The position numbers and the translations under genes were made by a program. From contig JBNGDI010000016.1 of NCBI GenBank assembly GCA_049975425.1, positions 1-64,000 of the forward strand: DNA of 64,000 nucleotides, read 5' to 3'. The DNA comes from HyVt-105 sp049975425. Its GTDB lineage: Bacteria; Bacteroidota; Bacteroidia; Bacteroidales; VadinHA17. Below, piece by piece: positions 54,136 to 63,728 of this stretch. The stretch's first letter is position 1, and each line of letters begins with the position of its first letter. Below the pieces are notes generated by a model. That model saw nothing but the letters and a program-made list of their open reading frames with translations, was not told where the DNA came from and searched no databases.

Positions 54136-54277
54136 ACCTCCTGGCCGGCCGGAATTGAAAAAAGTAAGTATTTTTTCCCTGTGAGCTTCATGTAAGGCAT
54201 CAATAGTGGGTGTTTCTTCATGCAATGTCCCTGTTTTTTTGTATATTGTGGATGATCAGAAAAACAATTTCCGGCCA

Positions 54278-54970
54278 ATGAAAAAAATTGACCTTACCCG
54301 TTATGCCCTTGAACGGTTCCGTGAAAAAGAAAAAGAGCAGGAACCCGGACCCGTGGTAACCATCTCACGCCAGTACGGCTGTCCCTCCAAGCCGGTTGCC
54401 GAAGCCCTTACACGGTCGATTAACAATTATGTGGATGCGAAAGGAAAAGGGAAGTCGTGGTCATGGATCAGCAAGGAGTTGCTTGAAGAAACAGCCAAAG
54501 AGCTGCAAATGCACCCTTCCAAGATTGAACATGTTTTCAATTACGAGGAACGAAACCTGTTCGACGAAATCCTTGCGGCACATAGCAGTAAATATTATGC
54601 CAGCGACCGGAAAATCAGAAAAACCATCGAACAGGTCATTCATTCCATAGCACACGAGGGAAATGTGGTGATTGTGGGAAGAGCCGGAGCAGCCATCACG
54701 CGCGATATCCAGCAATCATTGCACATCAGGTTGATTGCACCCCTCAAATGGCGGGTAAACCGGATCATGGGCAGATTTCACCTGACCGAGGAAGAAGCCC
54801 TCAAACGGGTTGAAGATATAGACAGGAAAAGGAAACAGTTTATGGAATATTTTTACGGCAAGGAATGTAATGACAGCCTTTTCGACATGATCTTCAATTC
54901 CAGCACTCTGTCACAGGACATGATCGTGGAATCCATCCTCACCATGATGATCATGAAGCAGCTTGTCTGA
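54278..54970 (+). CDS. Cytidylate-kinase-like family protein
   Basis: 230 residues. The N-terminal half resembles the cytidylate-kinase-like family: VVTISRQYGCPSKPVAEAL, GNVVIVGRAGAAITRDIQ, then KWRVNRIMGRFHLTEEEAL and the lid-like RKRKQFMEYFYG. The expected P-loop GSGGRE or GxGKS is replaced by GCPSKP, so nucleotide binding is doubtful. The upstream start at 54206 is possible in frame, but 54278 begins at the natural N-terminus. It converges with the SPOR lipoprotein gene with two bases between stops. Confidence 0.75.
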   Translation: MKKIDLTRYALERFREKEKEQEPGPVVTISRQYGCPSKPVAEALTRSINNYVDAKGKGKSWSWISKELLEETAKELQMHPSKIEHVFNYEERNLFDEILAAHSSKYYASDRKIRKTIEQVIHSIAHEGNVVIVGRAGAAITRDIQQSLHIRLIAPLKWRVNRIMGRFHLTEEEALKRVEDIDRKRKQFMEYFYGKECNDSLFDMIFNSSTLSQDMIVESILTMMIMKQLV

Positions 54971-54972
54971 TC

Positions 54973-55446
54973 CTATTCATCCACATACACCCAGGCATCC
55001 CGCCCTTCATAGCGAAATTCCATAACCTTTTTCCAGGCATCGCGGGGATTGTCGTATCGCAGGGCAGAGACCAGATGAAAATCATTTGGTGAATATAAGC
55101 GCACAACTTCGTACCCTTCACTGTCAACCACCATTTCATAACTATCGGCATTACCGGGTACCTTGAAGCTTCCCAGCACCACATGGTACTTATAGCGGGC
55201 ACGCATCTCCTCTTCATACTCCCTTACCCGCTGCAGCGAATCCAGACGGGCCTGTTCAGCCTTACGTTTTTCTTCAACAATTCTCAGTGAATCGGCAATG
55301 CGTATGCTGTCGCGGCGTGCCTGTTCCGCTTGTTCGGCGGACGCCTTCCTTTTGCCGAACCATCCCTTTTTCTCGATGAATTTGCAGCTACCGAGAGAGA
55401 GAAGAATGGCCAGGGTCAGAAGCAAGGAAATCCTGTTCGCTTTCAT
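54973..55446 (-). CDS. SPOR-domain lipoprotein
   Basis: 157 residues. A lipoprotein signal ends LLSLGSC, with the acylated cysteine at 21. A charged helical linker of about 45 residues (ARRDSIRIADSLRIVEEKRK) leads to a C-terminal SPOR domain (YHVVLGSFKVPGNADSYEMV). SPOR domains bind denuded peptidoglycan and gather at the division septum. Upstream an open frame extends 35 codons, but the promoter at 55476-55506 lies within it. Confidence 0.85.
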   Translation of the reverse strand: MKANRISLLLTLAILLSLGSCKFIEKKGWFGKRKASAEQAEQARRDSIRIADSLRIVEEKRKAEQARLDSLQRVREYEEEMRARYKYHVVLGSFKVPGNADSYEMVVDSEGYEVVRLYSPNDFHLVSALRYDNPRDAWKKVMEFRYEGRDAWVYVDE

Positions 55447-55475
55447 AATGCTGTTTACAAATTGGTTATCAGATA

Positions 55476-55506
55476 CAAAAGTAGAATTAACTACCGAATT
55501 ATCAAA
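55476..55506 (-). promoter_or_regulatory. Consensus promoter of the SPOR lipoprotein gene
   Basis: Read on the minus strand: TTTG (55506-55503), a 19-base spacer, then TACTTTTG (55483-55476), an exact TAnnTTTG match. It lies 30 bases before the start codon at 55446, the best-formed Bacteroidota housekeeping promoter I saw in the window. Confidence 0.75.
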
Positions 55507-55616
55507 CAGAAATTTTATTAACCCGAAACAGGAATCCGGTGCATTTTCCATGACGCCACAGAAAAACCTTCATATTTTTTCCTAAATTAGCCCGTCAGAT
55601 ACCAAAAAACCGTATT

Positions 55617-57521
55617 ATGAGAACGATTCCGTATTTCTTTGAAGAAAACGTGGCCAGGTTTGCCGGCAACCCCTATATGTGGGAAAAAAAGACCGACAGG
55701 TTCGAAGCCGAAACCTACAGGCAAATACACGAACGGGTGGTCCGTTTTGCCTGTGGCCTGCTCAGTATGGGAATCAATCACGGCGACCGCCTGGCCCTGC
55801 TCTCGGAGGGAAGAAACGACTGGATCGTTTGTGAACTGGGCATTCTCTATACGGGAGCCATCAACGTACCCCTGTCTACACTCCTGTCTGATGCCGAAAT
55901 CAAATTCAGGATTGTCCACAGCGGTTCACGCTTCCTGATCGTTTCCGGAACCCAGTATCCGAAACTGGAAACCATTCGAAAAGAACTGCCCGAACTGGAG
56001 AAGATTATCTGCCTGGATGAAAAAGAATACTATCCACCCGATGAGATCCCCTTTTCTGAGGTCATGAACAGAGGAAAAGAATACCTGCAGAAAAACAGGG
56101 AAACATTTGAAAAAAGATGGAAATCCGTGCAGGAAGACGATTTTGCCAATATCAGCTATACCTCGGGAACCACGGCCGAACCCAAGGGCATTATTCTTTC
56201 ACACAAAAATTATTATGCCAATGTGCAGCAGGCTTATTCACTGATGAGTATCGAACCCGACTGGAAGATCTTTCTGTTCATACCCTGGGATCACTCATTC
56301 GCCCACTCTGCCGGTTTATATTGCTTCATGGGAAAAGGCGCCAGCATCGGTTCACTCCAGATAGGAAAAACCTCAGTGGAAACCCTGAAAAACATCCCCC
56401 TGAATATCAGGGAATTCAAACCAGATATGATGTTCAGTGTACCCGCCTTTTCCAAAAACCTGAAAAAAAACATTGAAAGCGCCATCCGGCAGAAAGGGCC
56501 CCTTGTGCAGAAGCTCTTCAACCACGCCCTGAAGATCAGTTACTCCTACAACAAAGAAGGTTTCAACAAGGGCGGGGGTTTGCAATTCCTAAAAATTCCG
56601 CTGATGAAACTGTACGACCTGATCCTGTTCAAAAAGATCAGGGAACAGCTGGGCGGAAACATGAAATTCTTCATTGGCGGGGGAGCCCTGCTCGATATTG
56701 AATTGCAGCGTTTCTTCTATGCCATCGGCATTCCCATTTACCAGGGATACGGCCTGTCGGAAGCCACTCCCATCATATCCATCAACACGCCCCACCGCCA
56801 CAAGCTGGGCTCATCAGGTATGCCCGTCAAAATGATGGAGATCCGCATTCTGGACGAGGACGGAAAAGAACTGCCGGTGGGAGAGAAAGGAGAGATCGTG
56901 ATCAAAGGCGACAATGTGATGATGGGATACTGGAGAAACGAGAAAGCCACCCGCGAAACCATCCGAAACGGATGGCTGCATACCGGCGATATGGGATACC
57001 TCGACTCCGACGGATTCCTGTATGTTCTGGGCCGCTTTAAAAGCCTGCTCATTTCCGACGACGGAGAAAAATACAGTCCGGAAAGCATTGAAGAGGCTAT
57101 GGTATTCCAGTCGCGGTACATATTGCAATGCATGCTGTATAACAACCAGAATCCCTATACCGTGATGTTCCTGGTTCCCGACAGGGAAGAAGTAAAAAAA
57201 TACCTCCAGGATAAAGACCTGGATATAAAAACAGAAGAAGGGAAAGAAGCCGCTCTGAAACTCCTGCAACAGGAAGTAAATGCCTACCGCAAAGGAGGGA
57301 AATACGAAACAATGTTCCCCCAGCGCTGGTTGCCGGCTTCCATCGGGATACTCGACGAAGAACTGACCGTACAGAATAAAATGCTGAACAGCATGCAGAA
57401 AATGGTGAGGCGGAAAGTAGTGGAGAAATACCAGGATTTGCTCGATTATCTGTATACCCCCGAATCGAAGAATATAATCAACGAAAAAAACAAGAAAGCC
57501 ATAACCAGACTGTTGAGCTGA
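55617..57521 (+). CDS. AMP-binding long-chain acyl-CoA synthetase-type ligase
   Basis: 634 residues. The ATP/AMP-binding signature is ISYTSGTTAEPKGIILSHKN. Further core motifs are GYGLSEATPIIS and GWLHTGDMGYLDSDGFLYV, and the C-terminal domain has GRFKSLLISDDGEKYSPESI. It activates fatty acids as CoA thioesters for lipid synthesis or breakdown. No membrane segment. TAAATTAG at 55583-55590 is a near -7 box. Confidence 0.88.
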   Translation: MRTIPYFFEENVARFAGNPYMWEKKTDRFEAETYRQIHERVVRFACGLLSMGINHGDRLALLSEGRNDWIVCELGILYTGAINVPLSTLLSDAEIKFRIVHSGSRFLIVSGTQYPKLETIRKELPELEKIICLDEKEYYPPDEIPFSEVMNRGKEYLQKNRETFEKRWKSVQEDDFANISYTSGTTAEPKGIILSHKNYYANVQQAYSLMSIEPDWKIFLFIPWDHSFAHSAGLYCFMGKGASIGSLQIGKTSVETLKNIPLNIREFKPDMMFSVPAFSKNLKKNIESAIRQKGPLVQKLFNHALKISYSYNKEGFNKGGGLQFLKIPLMKLYDLILFKKIREQLGGNMKFFIGGGALLDIELQRFFYAIGIPIYQGYGLSEATPIISINTPHRHKLGSSGMPVKMMEIRILDEDGKELPVGEKGEIVIKGDNVMMGYWRNEKATRETIRNGWLHTGDMGYLDSDGFLYVLGRFKSLLISDDGEKYSPESIEEAMVFQSRYILQCMLYNNQNPYTVMFLVPDREEVKKYLQDKDLDIKTEEGKEAALKLLQQEVNAYRKGGKYETMFPQRWLPASIGILDEELTVQNKMLNSMQKMVRRKVVEKYQDLLDYLYTPESKNIINEKNKKAITRLLS

Positions 57522-57589
57522 TACTTAACCCACGCTGCACGGTAATTCAACCGTATGCCCGAAAAAAAAGGCCTTTCTGCCAGTGTAAA

Positions 57590-58216
57590 ATGAGCACCCG
57601 ATCCATAGAACGGAAACATATCACACGAAAATCAAGGTCCATTCGCCTTGCCAGAAAAATCCACCGGGTTTCGGCCATTACCCTGTTCTTTTTTATGTTT
57701 GTGATTGCCGCGACAGGGATCATTCTGGGATGGAAAAAACACAGCGGCAATCTGATACAACCCATTTCGCATACCGGCACCACCACCGATCTGCATCAAT
57801 GCCTTCCCATAGACAGCCTTACCAAGCGGGCATACCACTTCTTGCATGACTCCGTTGCCCCTGATCTGTCCATTGAGCTGGACCGGATTGACCTGCGTCC
57901 TGAAAAGGGAATGGTCAAGTTTATTTTCGCCCGGCATTACCATGAAGTACAGCTGGATATGGCAACCGGAGAATTGCTGAACCTGGGCTTTCGTACCTCC
58001 GACCTGGTGGAAAACATCCACGATGCCTCCCTGCTGGATCGCTTGCTGAATACAGGAAACGGACAGATCAAACTGGTTTACAATACCCTGATGGGCCTGG
58101 CCCTGATCACCTTTGCGGTAACCGGAATCTGGCTGTGGTACGGTCCCCGGGGAATCAAAAAAACGGCCAGGAAAAACAAACGGCCGAAACGATCGGGTAC
58201 CCGTACAGGCGGCTAG
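57590..58216 (+). CDS. PepSY-associated membrane protein
   Basis: 208 residues. Two membrane segments (about 28-48 and 165-185) enclose a periplasmic PepSY-like domain with KGMVKFIFARHYHEVQLDMATGELL. The first helix is preceded by the family motif LARKIHRVSAITLFFFM. The protein is half the size of the four-helix PepSY-TM reductases, so it belongs to the small subgroup. Conserved histidines (KIHR, ENIHD) may bind metal or heme. Function uncertain. Confidence 0.75.
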   Translation: MSTRSIERKHITRKSRSIRLARKIHRVSAITLFFFMFVIAATGIILGWKKHSGNLIQPISHTGTTTDLHQCLPIDSLTKRAYHFLHDSVAPDLSIELDRIDLRPEKGMVKFIFARHYHEVQLDMATGELLNLGFRTSDLVENIHDASLLDRLLNTGNGQIKLVYNTLMGLALITFAVTGIWLWYGPRGIKKTARKNKRPKRSGTRTGG

Positions 58217-58277
58217 TCTCGAATCGTGCCGCTATACTTTTCCGTGCCAAAACCTACCGTAATATAAATCAAGGAAC

Positions 58278-59318
58278 ATGATCTCGCCTTTGTTTAATCA
58301 ATTGCTCTTTCCCTTTCTGGCCGCCATGTTTCTGGCAATCAATATGGGTGGCAGTGGAACCGGGCCCTCCTTTTCGGCAGCATACGGCTCCGGGATCATC
58401 CGCAGGGGGCTGATTCCGGGAGTGTTTGGAATCATGGTTTTCCTGGGAGCCATTATTGCAGGTAAAGGCACGGCCACCACCATGGGGAAAGAACTGCTCG
58501 ATCCGGAAAAGATGACTTTTGGTGTGGTAACCATTATTCTGCTTTCGGTGTCGGTAGCCCTGCTTGTGGCCAATCTGGCCGGAATTCCTCAATCGACCAG
58601 CCAGGCCACCGTACTCTCCGTTACCGCGGCAGCCTTGTACTTCAGTGAACTGAACTCCCGCAAGCTCCTGCTGGAAATCATTCCCGCCTGGTTCATCCTG
58701 CCTGTCATTTCCTTCGGGATCTGTTACCTTATTGGGAATTACATCTACAAGCCCATCCGGAAAAGGGGATATACGCTTTCGCGGAAGGTGAATGAGAACC
58801 CTATTCTCAAAATCTTCATCCTCCTCATGTCCATGTACGTGGCATTTTCCATCGGGGCGAACAATGTGGCCAATGCAGCAGGACCAATTGCCAGCATGAC
58901 CCTCAACGAACTCGACATTCAGCCCGATCAGAATTTTGTGTTGATCATGATCCTGTGTACCCTGATTGTAGCCCCCAGCTTCGGGATCGGGAGTTCCCTT
59001 TTCGGGAAAAGGATCGTGGCACGAACAGGAAAGGAAATTGTGATGTTCGGCAGAATTGAAGCCGTGATCATCTCTTTTGTTTCAGGAACCCTTCTGCTTC
59101 TGGCTTCCGTTACCAAAGGCATCCCCACTTCTCTGGTACAACTCAACGTGGGGGCCATCCTTGGGATCGGTGTGGCCAAGCTGGGTGCCAGGAATATTTT
59201 CAGAAAAACCGAAGTCAACCAGTTTTTTGCCATGTGGATCATTGCCCCGGCCATTGCTTTTCTTCTTTCCCTGGGAATGATCTGGCTGTCGGACAAATTG
59301 GGATGGTTCGGGATGTGA
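58278..59318 (+). CDS. PiT-family inorganic phosphate (or sulfate) permease
   Basis: 346 residues, about ten membrane segments, with the duplicated PiT signature: a degenerate N-terminal copy INMGGSGTGPSFSAAYGSG and the clear C-terminal copy AFSIGANNVANAAGPIASM. PiT proteins carry phosphate with H+ or Na+; relatives such as CysP of Bacillus carry sulfate. It converges with the cysteate synthase gene, which makes a sulfate role worth considering, but phosphate is the default. Confidence 0.85.
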   Translation: MISPLFNQLLFPFLAAMFLAINMGGSGTGPSFSAAYGSGIIRRGLIPGVFGIMVFLGAIIAGKGTATTMGKELLDPEKMTFGVVTIILLSVSVALLVANLAGIPQSTSQATVLSVTAAALYFSELNSRKLLLEIIPAWFILPVISFGICYLIGNYIYKPIRKRGYTLSRKVNENPILKIFILLMSMYVAFSIGANNVANAAGPIASMTLNELDIQPDQNFVLIMILCTLIVAPSFGIGSSLFGKRIVARTGKEIVMFGRIEAVIISFVSGTLLLLASVTKGIPTSLVQLNVGAILGIGVAKLGARNIFRKTEVNQFFAMWIIAPAIAFLLSLGMIWLSDKLGWFGM

Positions 59319-59386
59319 TTAATAAAGCCCCTTTCTGAAGACAATCCGGCCGGCGCAATCAGGAGAATATAAACTTCAGGCGGATA

Positions 59387-60682
59387 TTAAAAGAACAGCC
59401 GGGTGATCCTGTCCGCTACCTCCCGGGGATCGGGATTGATATCAAAAACCTCGCTGGGTTTGAGGTAGAATAATTGCTTCTCCCGCATGAATTTTCCCTC
59501 TCCCCCGCCTGTTATATTAAGCATAACGGAAGAATTCCTTTTTACCAGGCCGTCTTTCACCGCTTTCATCAGGGTTGCCACAGCCACACCTGCCGCAGGA
59601 TGCAGGTCGATGCCCTCGGTTTCCTCAAACAATTTACCGGCAGCCAGAGCCTCCTCGTTGGTAGCAGCCATCACATCACCTCCCGCATCCATCATGGCAT
59701 CATACAACCCTCCGGCCATGTGATAGTTGGGACGGCGGTTCGACAGCACCTTGGCAATGATGGCATCAGCCTGGCTGCGTGCTTCCTCATCGTCCATGGG
59801 AAGCATGACCTTCGATTCGGCTTTCCAGCTATGCAGAATGGGTACAAAAGGATAATTCTGGGATACAATAAGTTTCATTTTCCCCTTTCCAAAGCGTCCG
59901 TCCTCCAGTAAGCGCAGATTGGCCTCCCAGGCAGCGATAGCTCCCGTACCGCTCCCAATGGCCTGAAAGTAAAATTCAGGGATACGTCCCATGGTGGTTA
60001 CGGCCGAAAGCACGGTGGTACCCATTCCATCACGCCGGGCCACATTTTTGGCTCCCCCCTCGGGAATAAAACCGGGAACTTTTGAAGCAATGGCCGACAG
60101 GTGGATGGAATCAAAGTAGTCGCTCCCCGAACGGCTCACGGCCAGCTTCACGGAATCATTCAGCGGCCGGTCGAACCACAGGCAATCAATATAATCTTCC
60201 GGTACGAAAAGCAGCAGGGGAATGTGGTTATCCGAACATACCCGGGCAAACGAACGGGCCGTGTTGCCGGCCGACGCCACCACCAGGACCTTCTCTGAAC
60301 CGGGATCCATCCTGCCGCAAACGGAATACGCTTCGGTTTCCTTGAATGAGCAGGTCATCATCATCGCTCCCCTTTCAGGCCAGTAACCACTGAAGGTGAT
60401 CCAGAGATCATTCAATCCCAGCTTGCGGGCAAGTCCTTCACTTTTATACGTGACCGGGGCGGAAGATCCCTCCAGTATTCGTTTTATCGGTAACCAGTCG
60501 GCATACCGGTAAAACCCCATTTCTTCCGGTCCCGGTTCCAGCTGTTTCTTCTCATAAAGGGCACGGATCAGTGTGGGTTCTTTCTCTCCCGGAGCTTCAA
60601 GTGTCCAGCCTTCATCGTCGAAAATCTTACCGGAAGCCACCGATTGCAATCTGTACAGGGTAGGTGTGAATGTTTCTGTCAT
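59387..60682 (-). CDS. Cysteate synthase (threonine-synthase-like PLP enzyme)
   Basis: 431 residues, PLP fold type II. The Schiff-base lysine is probably K114 in MMTCSFKETEAYS. The phosphate-binding loop region includes ASAGNTARSFARV. The serine/glycine-rich ITGGGEGKF near the C-terminus also fits the fold. It differs from threonine synthases and resembles the Bacteroidota proteins annotated as cysteate synthase, which join O-phosphoserine and sulfite to L-cysteate. That is the first step to capnine sulfonolipids. A consensus promoter lies just upstream. The assignment rests on family resemblance I recall. Confidence 0.75.
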   Translation of the reverse strand: MTETFTPTLYRLQSVASGKIFDDEGWTLEAPGEKEPTLIRALYEKKQLEPGPEEMGFYRYADWLPIKRILEGSSAPVTYKSEGLARKLGLNDLWITFSGYWPERGAMMMTCSFKETEAYSVCGRMDPGSEKVLVVASAGNTARSFARVCSDNHIPLLLFVPEDYIDCLWFDRPLNDSVKLAVSRSGSDYFDSIHLSAIASKVPGFIPEGGAKNVARRDGMGTTVLSAVTTMGRIPEFYFQAIGSGTGAIAAWEANLRLLEDGRFGKGKMKLIVSQNYPFVPILHSWKAESKVMLPMDDEEARSQADAIIAKVLSNRRPNYHMAGGLYDAMMDAGGDVMAATNEEALAAGKLFEETEGIDLHPAAGVAVATLMKAVKDGLVKRNSSVMLNITGGGEGKFMREKQLFYLKPSEVFDINPDPREVADRITRLFF

Positions 60683-60702
60683 AATATCCGGGGATTGTGT
60701 GG

Positions 60703-60732
60703 CAAAAATAATGATTTCTGCGGGCTGACAAA
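60703..60732 (-). promoter_or_regulatory. Consensus promoter of the cysteate synthase gene
   Basis: Read on the minus strand: TTTG (60732-60729), 18 bases, then TATTTTTG (60710-60703), an exact TAnnTTTG match, 20 bases before the start at 60682. Confidence 0.7.
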
Positions 60733-60786
60733 ACGCGGTTTTCTTTTCTCCGGAAATATAGTAAATTGACCTTCAAAAGTCCGGCC

Positions 60787-62775
60787 ATGAAAAATATCCT
60801 GTTACTTCTTTTTTTTCTTACAGTCACTCAGGCAATTTACGGGCAGGCGGCTCTCAGCCCCCGCATTGCCGGTTACGACATCCGCGTTGAGCTTGATACG
60901 GAAAAGCATGTTCTGACAGGAACTGTCTTGCTGAACTGGACGAATCCATCGGCCGACACCGTGGGTGAACTCCGGTTCCATCTCTACATGAACGCATTCA
61001 AAAATTCCCGGTCAACCTTTATGAAAGAATCCGGCTCACGCTTCAGGGGTACCAATGCGAAAAAAGAGGATCCGGAAGCATGGGGATGGATCGATATCAC
61101 ACGTTTGAGCCTGCACGGCGGCACCGATCTCACCTCTTCTATCCGGTATATCCAACCCGACGACGGGAATCCTTTCGACCAGACCGTGATCAGCGTGCCG
61201 CTCCCCGAACCGGTGTTGCCCGGAAAAAAACTCAGGGCAGAAATCGATTTTACCACCAAACTCCCGAAAATCCTGGCCCGTACAGGGTACAGCGGCGAAT
61301 TTTACCTGGTGGCACAATGGTTTCCCAAACTGGGGGTGTATGAACCGGCCGGCATGCGGGGCAACGAAAAAGGCAGGTGGAACTGCCACCAGTTTCATGC
61401 AAATTCCGAGTTCTACGCCGATTTTGGGGTATACCGGGTCAGTATTACCCTGCCTTCTGAGTACAGGGTGGGTGCTACCGGAGTAAGGATCGATTCGATG
61501 ATGAACGCCGACAGCAACCAGGTACTGACTTTTCTGGCCGAAGATGTTGTGGATTTTGCCTGGACGGCTTCACCCCGTTTTGAAGTGTTCACCGACCGGT
61601 GGAACAATGTTTCCGTGCACCTGATGATACAGCCCGAAAATGCAGGCCAGGCGCGACGCTACCTGCACGCCTTGAAATCGGCCATGGATTATTTCGCCGA
61701 AACACTGGAGCCATACCCCTATCCTTCTATTACGCTGGTTGATCCTCCCCTTCACGGATTACAGGCAGGCGGCATGGAATACCCCATGTTCATCACAGCA
61801 GGTACTGTGGCAGGAATGCCCGAAAGGGTCAGGCTCCCTGAATCATTAACCATCCATGAATTCGGACACAATTATTTCATGGGGATACTGGCCACCCATG
61901 AAGGAGAAGAGGCCTGGATGGACGAGGGAATGAACAGCTATTTCGAATCGAAGATCATGGACCATGTGTACGGAGAACAACACAGCGTGTATGATTTTCC
62001 CCGGTTCCATGCAGGAAGCGCTGAGAATCAGCGACTGAAATACACCGGAATGAGCAATCCCCGGATCGCTCCCCCTGCCCGGTTCTCCTGGGAATTCCCC
62101 CACGGCGGATACGGTCCCCTTTCATACAACAAAGCGGCCACCATGCTTTTCACCCTGGAAAATCTGGTTGGTCAGCCCACCATGCAGGAGATCATGAAAA
62201 CCTATTACCGGCAATGGAAATTCAAACATCCGGGCGGGCAGGATTTCATTCACGAGGTCAATGAGGTGGTAAGGAAAAACCACGGCACCCGGTTTGGAGA
62301 GAATATGAACTGGTTTTTCGACCAGGTATTGTTCGGATCGGGGATATGCGATTATAAGCTGGCTTCCGTTCATGTGAGCCGTATTCAGCCTCCTGCAGGA
62401 ATAGAAGAAGTGGGTGGAAACAAGGTGACCTACCGGAATATAGAATACTCGGAGGAATTGTATGAAAACCGGGTGATCATTCACCGGCTGGGAGATGTGG
62501 TCATGCCCCTTGAGGTAAAAATAGATTTCGACGACGGCTCATCGGTAACGGAAACCTGGGACGGAAAAGCGGAAACCTGGGAATACAGGGACGAAGGATC
62601 CCGGAAAGTTGTGCGGGCAGTGCTTGACCCGGAAAACAAAATCCTTCTCGACCTGAACCGGCAGAACAACAGCTACACCCTGCAACCGCGGCAGGGAACC
62701 ATCAGGAACTGGGCTGTGAACTTTCTGTTCATACTCCAGCACCTGTTTCATATAATGGCCATTTTCCTGGCATAA
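60787..62775 (+). CDS. M1 family zinc aminopeptidase-like protein
   Basis: 662 residues. A signal peptide ends near AIYGQ. The zinc motif is HEFGH near residue 356 followed 18 residues later by the third ligand E in EAWMDEGMNSYFE. The substrate-recognition motif reads GGMEYP in place of the common GAMEN. A C-terminal hydrophobic segment near residue 645 may anchor it. It is an exported peptidase that would complement the S46 enzyme in peptide use. Confidence 0.9.
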   Translation: MKNILLLLFFLTVTQAIYGQAALSPRIAGYDIRVELDTEKHVLTGTVLLNWTNPSADTVGELRFHLYMNAFKNSRSTFMKESGSRFRGTNAKKEDPEAWGWIDITRLSLHGGTDLTSSIRYIQPDDGNPFDQTVISVPLPEPVLPGKKLRAEIDFTTKLPKILARTGYSGEFYLVAQWFPKLGVYEPAGMRGNEKGRWNCHQFHANSEFYADFGVYRVSITLPSEYRVGATGVRIDSMMNADSNQVLTFLAEDVVDFAWTASPRFEVFTDRWNNVSVHLMIQPENAGQARRYLHALKSAMDYFAETLEPYPYPSITLVDPPLHGLQAGGMEYPMFITAGTVAGMPERVRLPESLTIHEFGHNYFMGILATHEGEEAWMDEGMNSYFESKIMDHVYGEQHSVYDFPRFHAGSAENQRLKYTGMSNPRIAPPARFSWEFPHGGYGPLSYNKAATMLFTLENLVGQPTMQEIMKTYYRQWKFKHPGGQDFIHEVNEVVRKNHGTRFGENMNWFFDQVLFGSGICDYKLASVHVSRIQPPAGIEEVGGNKVTYRNIEYSEELYENRVIIHRLGDVVMPLEVKIDFDDGSSVTETWDGKAETWEYRDEGSRKVVRAVLDPENKILLDLNRQNNSYTLQPRQGTIRNWAVNFLFILQHLFHIMAIFLA

Positions 62776-62793
62776 CCTTAACCAGATCCAGCC

Positions 62794-63675
62794 ATGAACA
62801 TTATAAAAATTTATCTCCGCGGAGCAAGCTTCAGCATTCGCAGCTGGCAGCTTGTTACACTGCTCTACCTGGTCCATACCCTGCTCAGCCTGGTGCTGGC
62901 CCTGCCTTTCTATTCCGCTATGAAGGATACTATCGGACCATCCATGGCTCTGGAAAATTTTCGTGAAAGCTTTCATTACACGGCATGGACAGAATTTATA
63001 CGCGATTTTTCTCAGAAAATGCAGGTCTTTGCCGGAATTACCGGGTATGCTCTTTTGTTTTCCCTGTTTGTTCAGGTTTTTCTGAAGGGAGGAATCCTGG
63101 CAATGATCCGTGAAGATTATGCACGGTTCACCCTAAAACGGTTTGCCGAAGCATGCGGATTATGGTTCATGCGGTTCCTGCAGGTCAGTCTCATTGTTTT
63201 GCTATTGCATCTTGTTCTGGCTTTTCTGATATGGTTGCCGGCATCCCTGATACTGCAACACCGGTTCACCCATGCACTCACCGGCTACTCATTGATCCGT
63301 ACGGTCCTTATCACTCTGACCCTGCACTTTGTACTCGGCTCACTGGTTTTTCTCTTCGGAGAATATACCAGATACATTCTTTTCGTTTCAGGGACAAAAG
63401 GAGTGTTCCGCGCTTTCAGGAAAGCCGTGGTGCTGGTCCTGAAAAAGATATACCTCGTTTATCCGCTCTTCCTGCTGCTTCTGGTAAACGGCATACTTCT
63501 TTCTCTGGTCTGGTTTTCCCTTCAAAAAATTGCAGGTTTCGGAACCGGTCTTACCCTGCTCATTCTGGTCCTTTTGCAGCAGGCGGTTTTCTGGCTCAGG
63601 AATATGCTGCGCCTGTGGCTCACTGCCAGCCAGTTTTATATGTACAGTAAATTCCCTACCCCATTGATAACCTGA
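62794..63675 (+). CDS. Multi-pass membrane protein of unknown function
   Basis: 293 residues with about six membrane segments and no recognisable catalytic motif. The layout resembles two similar halves of three helices (IRSWQLVTLLYLVHTLL and VFRAFRKAVVLVLKKIYLVY). It lies 18 bases after the M1 gene on the same strand and may share its transcript, so it could help that exported enzyme, but nothing proves this. Confidence 0.7.
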   Translation: MNIIKIYLRGASFSIRSWQLVTLLYLVHTLLSLVLALPFYSAMKDTIGPSMALENFRESFHYTAWTEFIRDFSQKMQVFAGITGYALLFSLFVQVFLKGGILAMIREDYARFTLKRFAEACGLWFMRFLQVSLIVLLLHLVLAFLIWLPASLILQHRFTHALTGYSLIRTVLITLTLHFVLGSLVFLFGEYTRYILFVSGTKGVFRAFRKAVVLVLKKIYLVYPLFLLLLVNGILLSLVWFSLQKIAGFGTGLTLLILVLLQQAVFWLRNMLRLWLTASQFYMYSKFPTPLIT

Positions 63676-63716
63676 AACATGCCGATTGACGAATAGCCGG
63701 CAATAAAAAAAATAAC

Positions 63717-63724
63717 TAACTTTG
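63717..63724 (+). promoter_or_regulatory. -7 promoter box just before the last gene
   Basis: TAACTTTG is an exact TAnnTTTG match, only four bases upstream of the ATG at 63729. Transcription would then start at or beside the ATG, giving a leaderless or nearly leaderless mRNA. No TTTG -33 box is found at the usual spacing. Confidence 0.4.
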
Positions 63725-63728
63725 GGTT

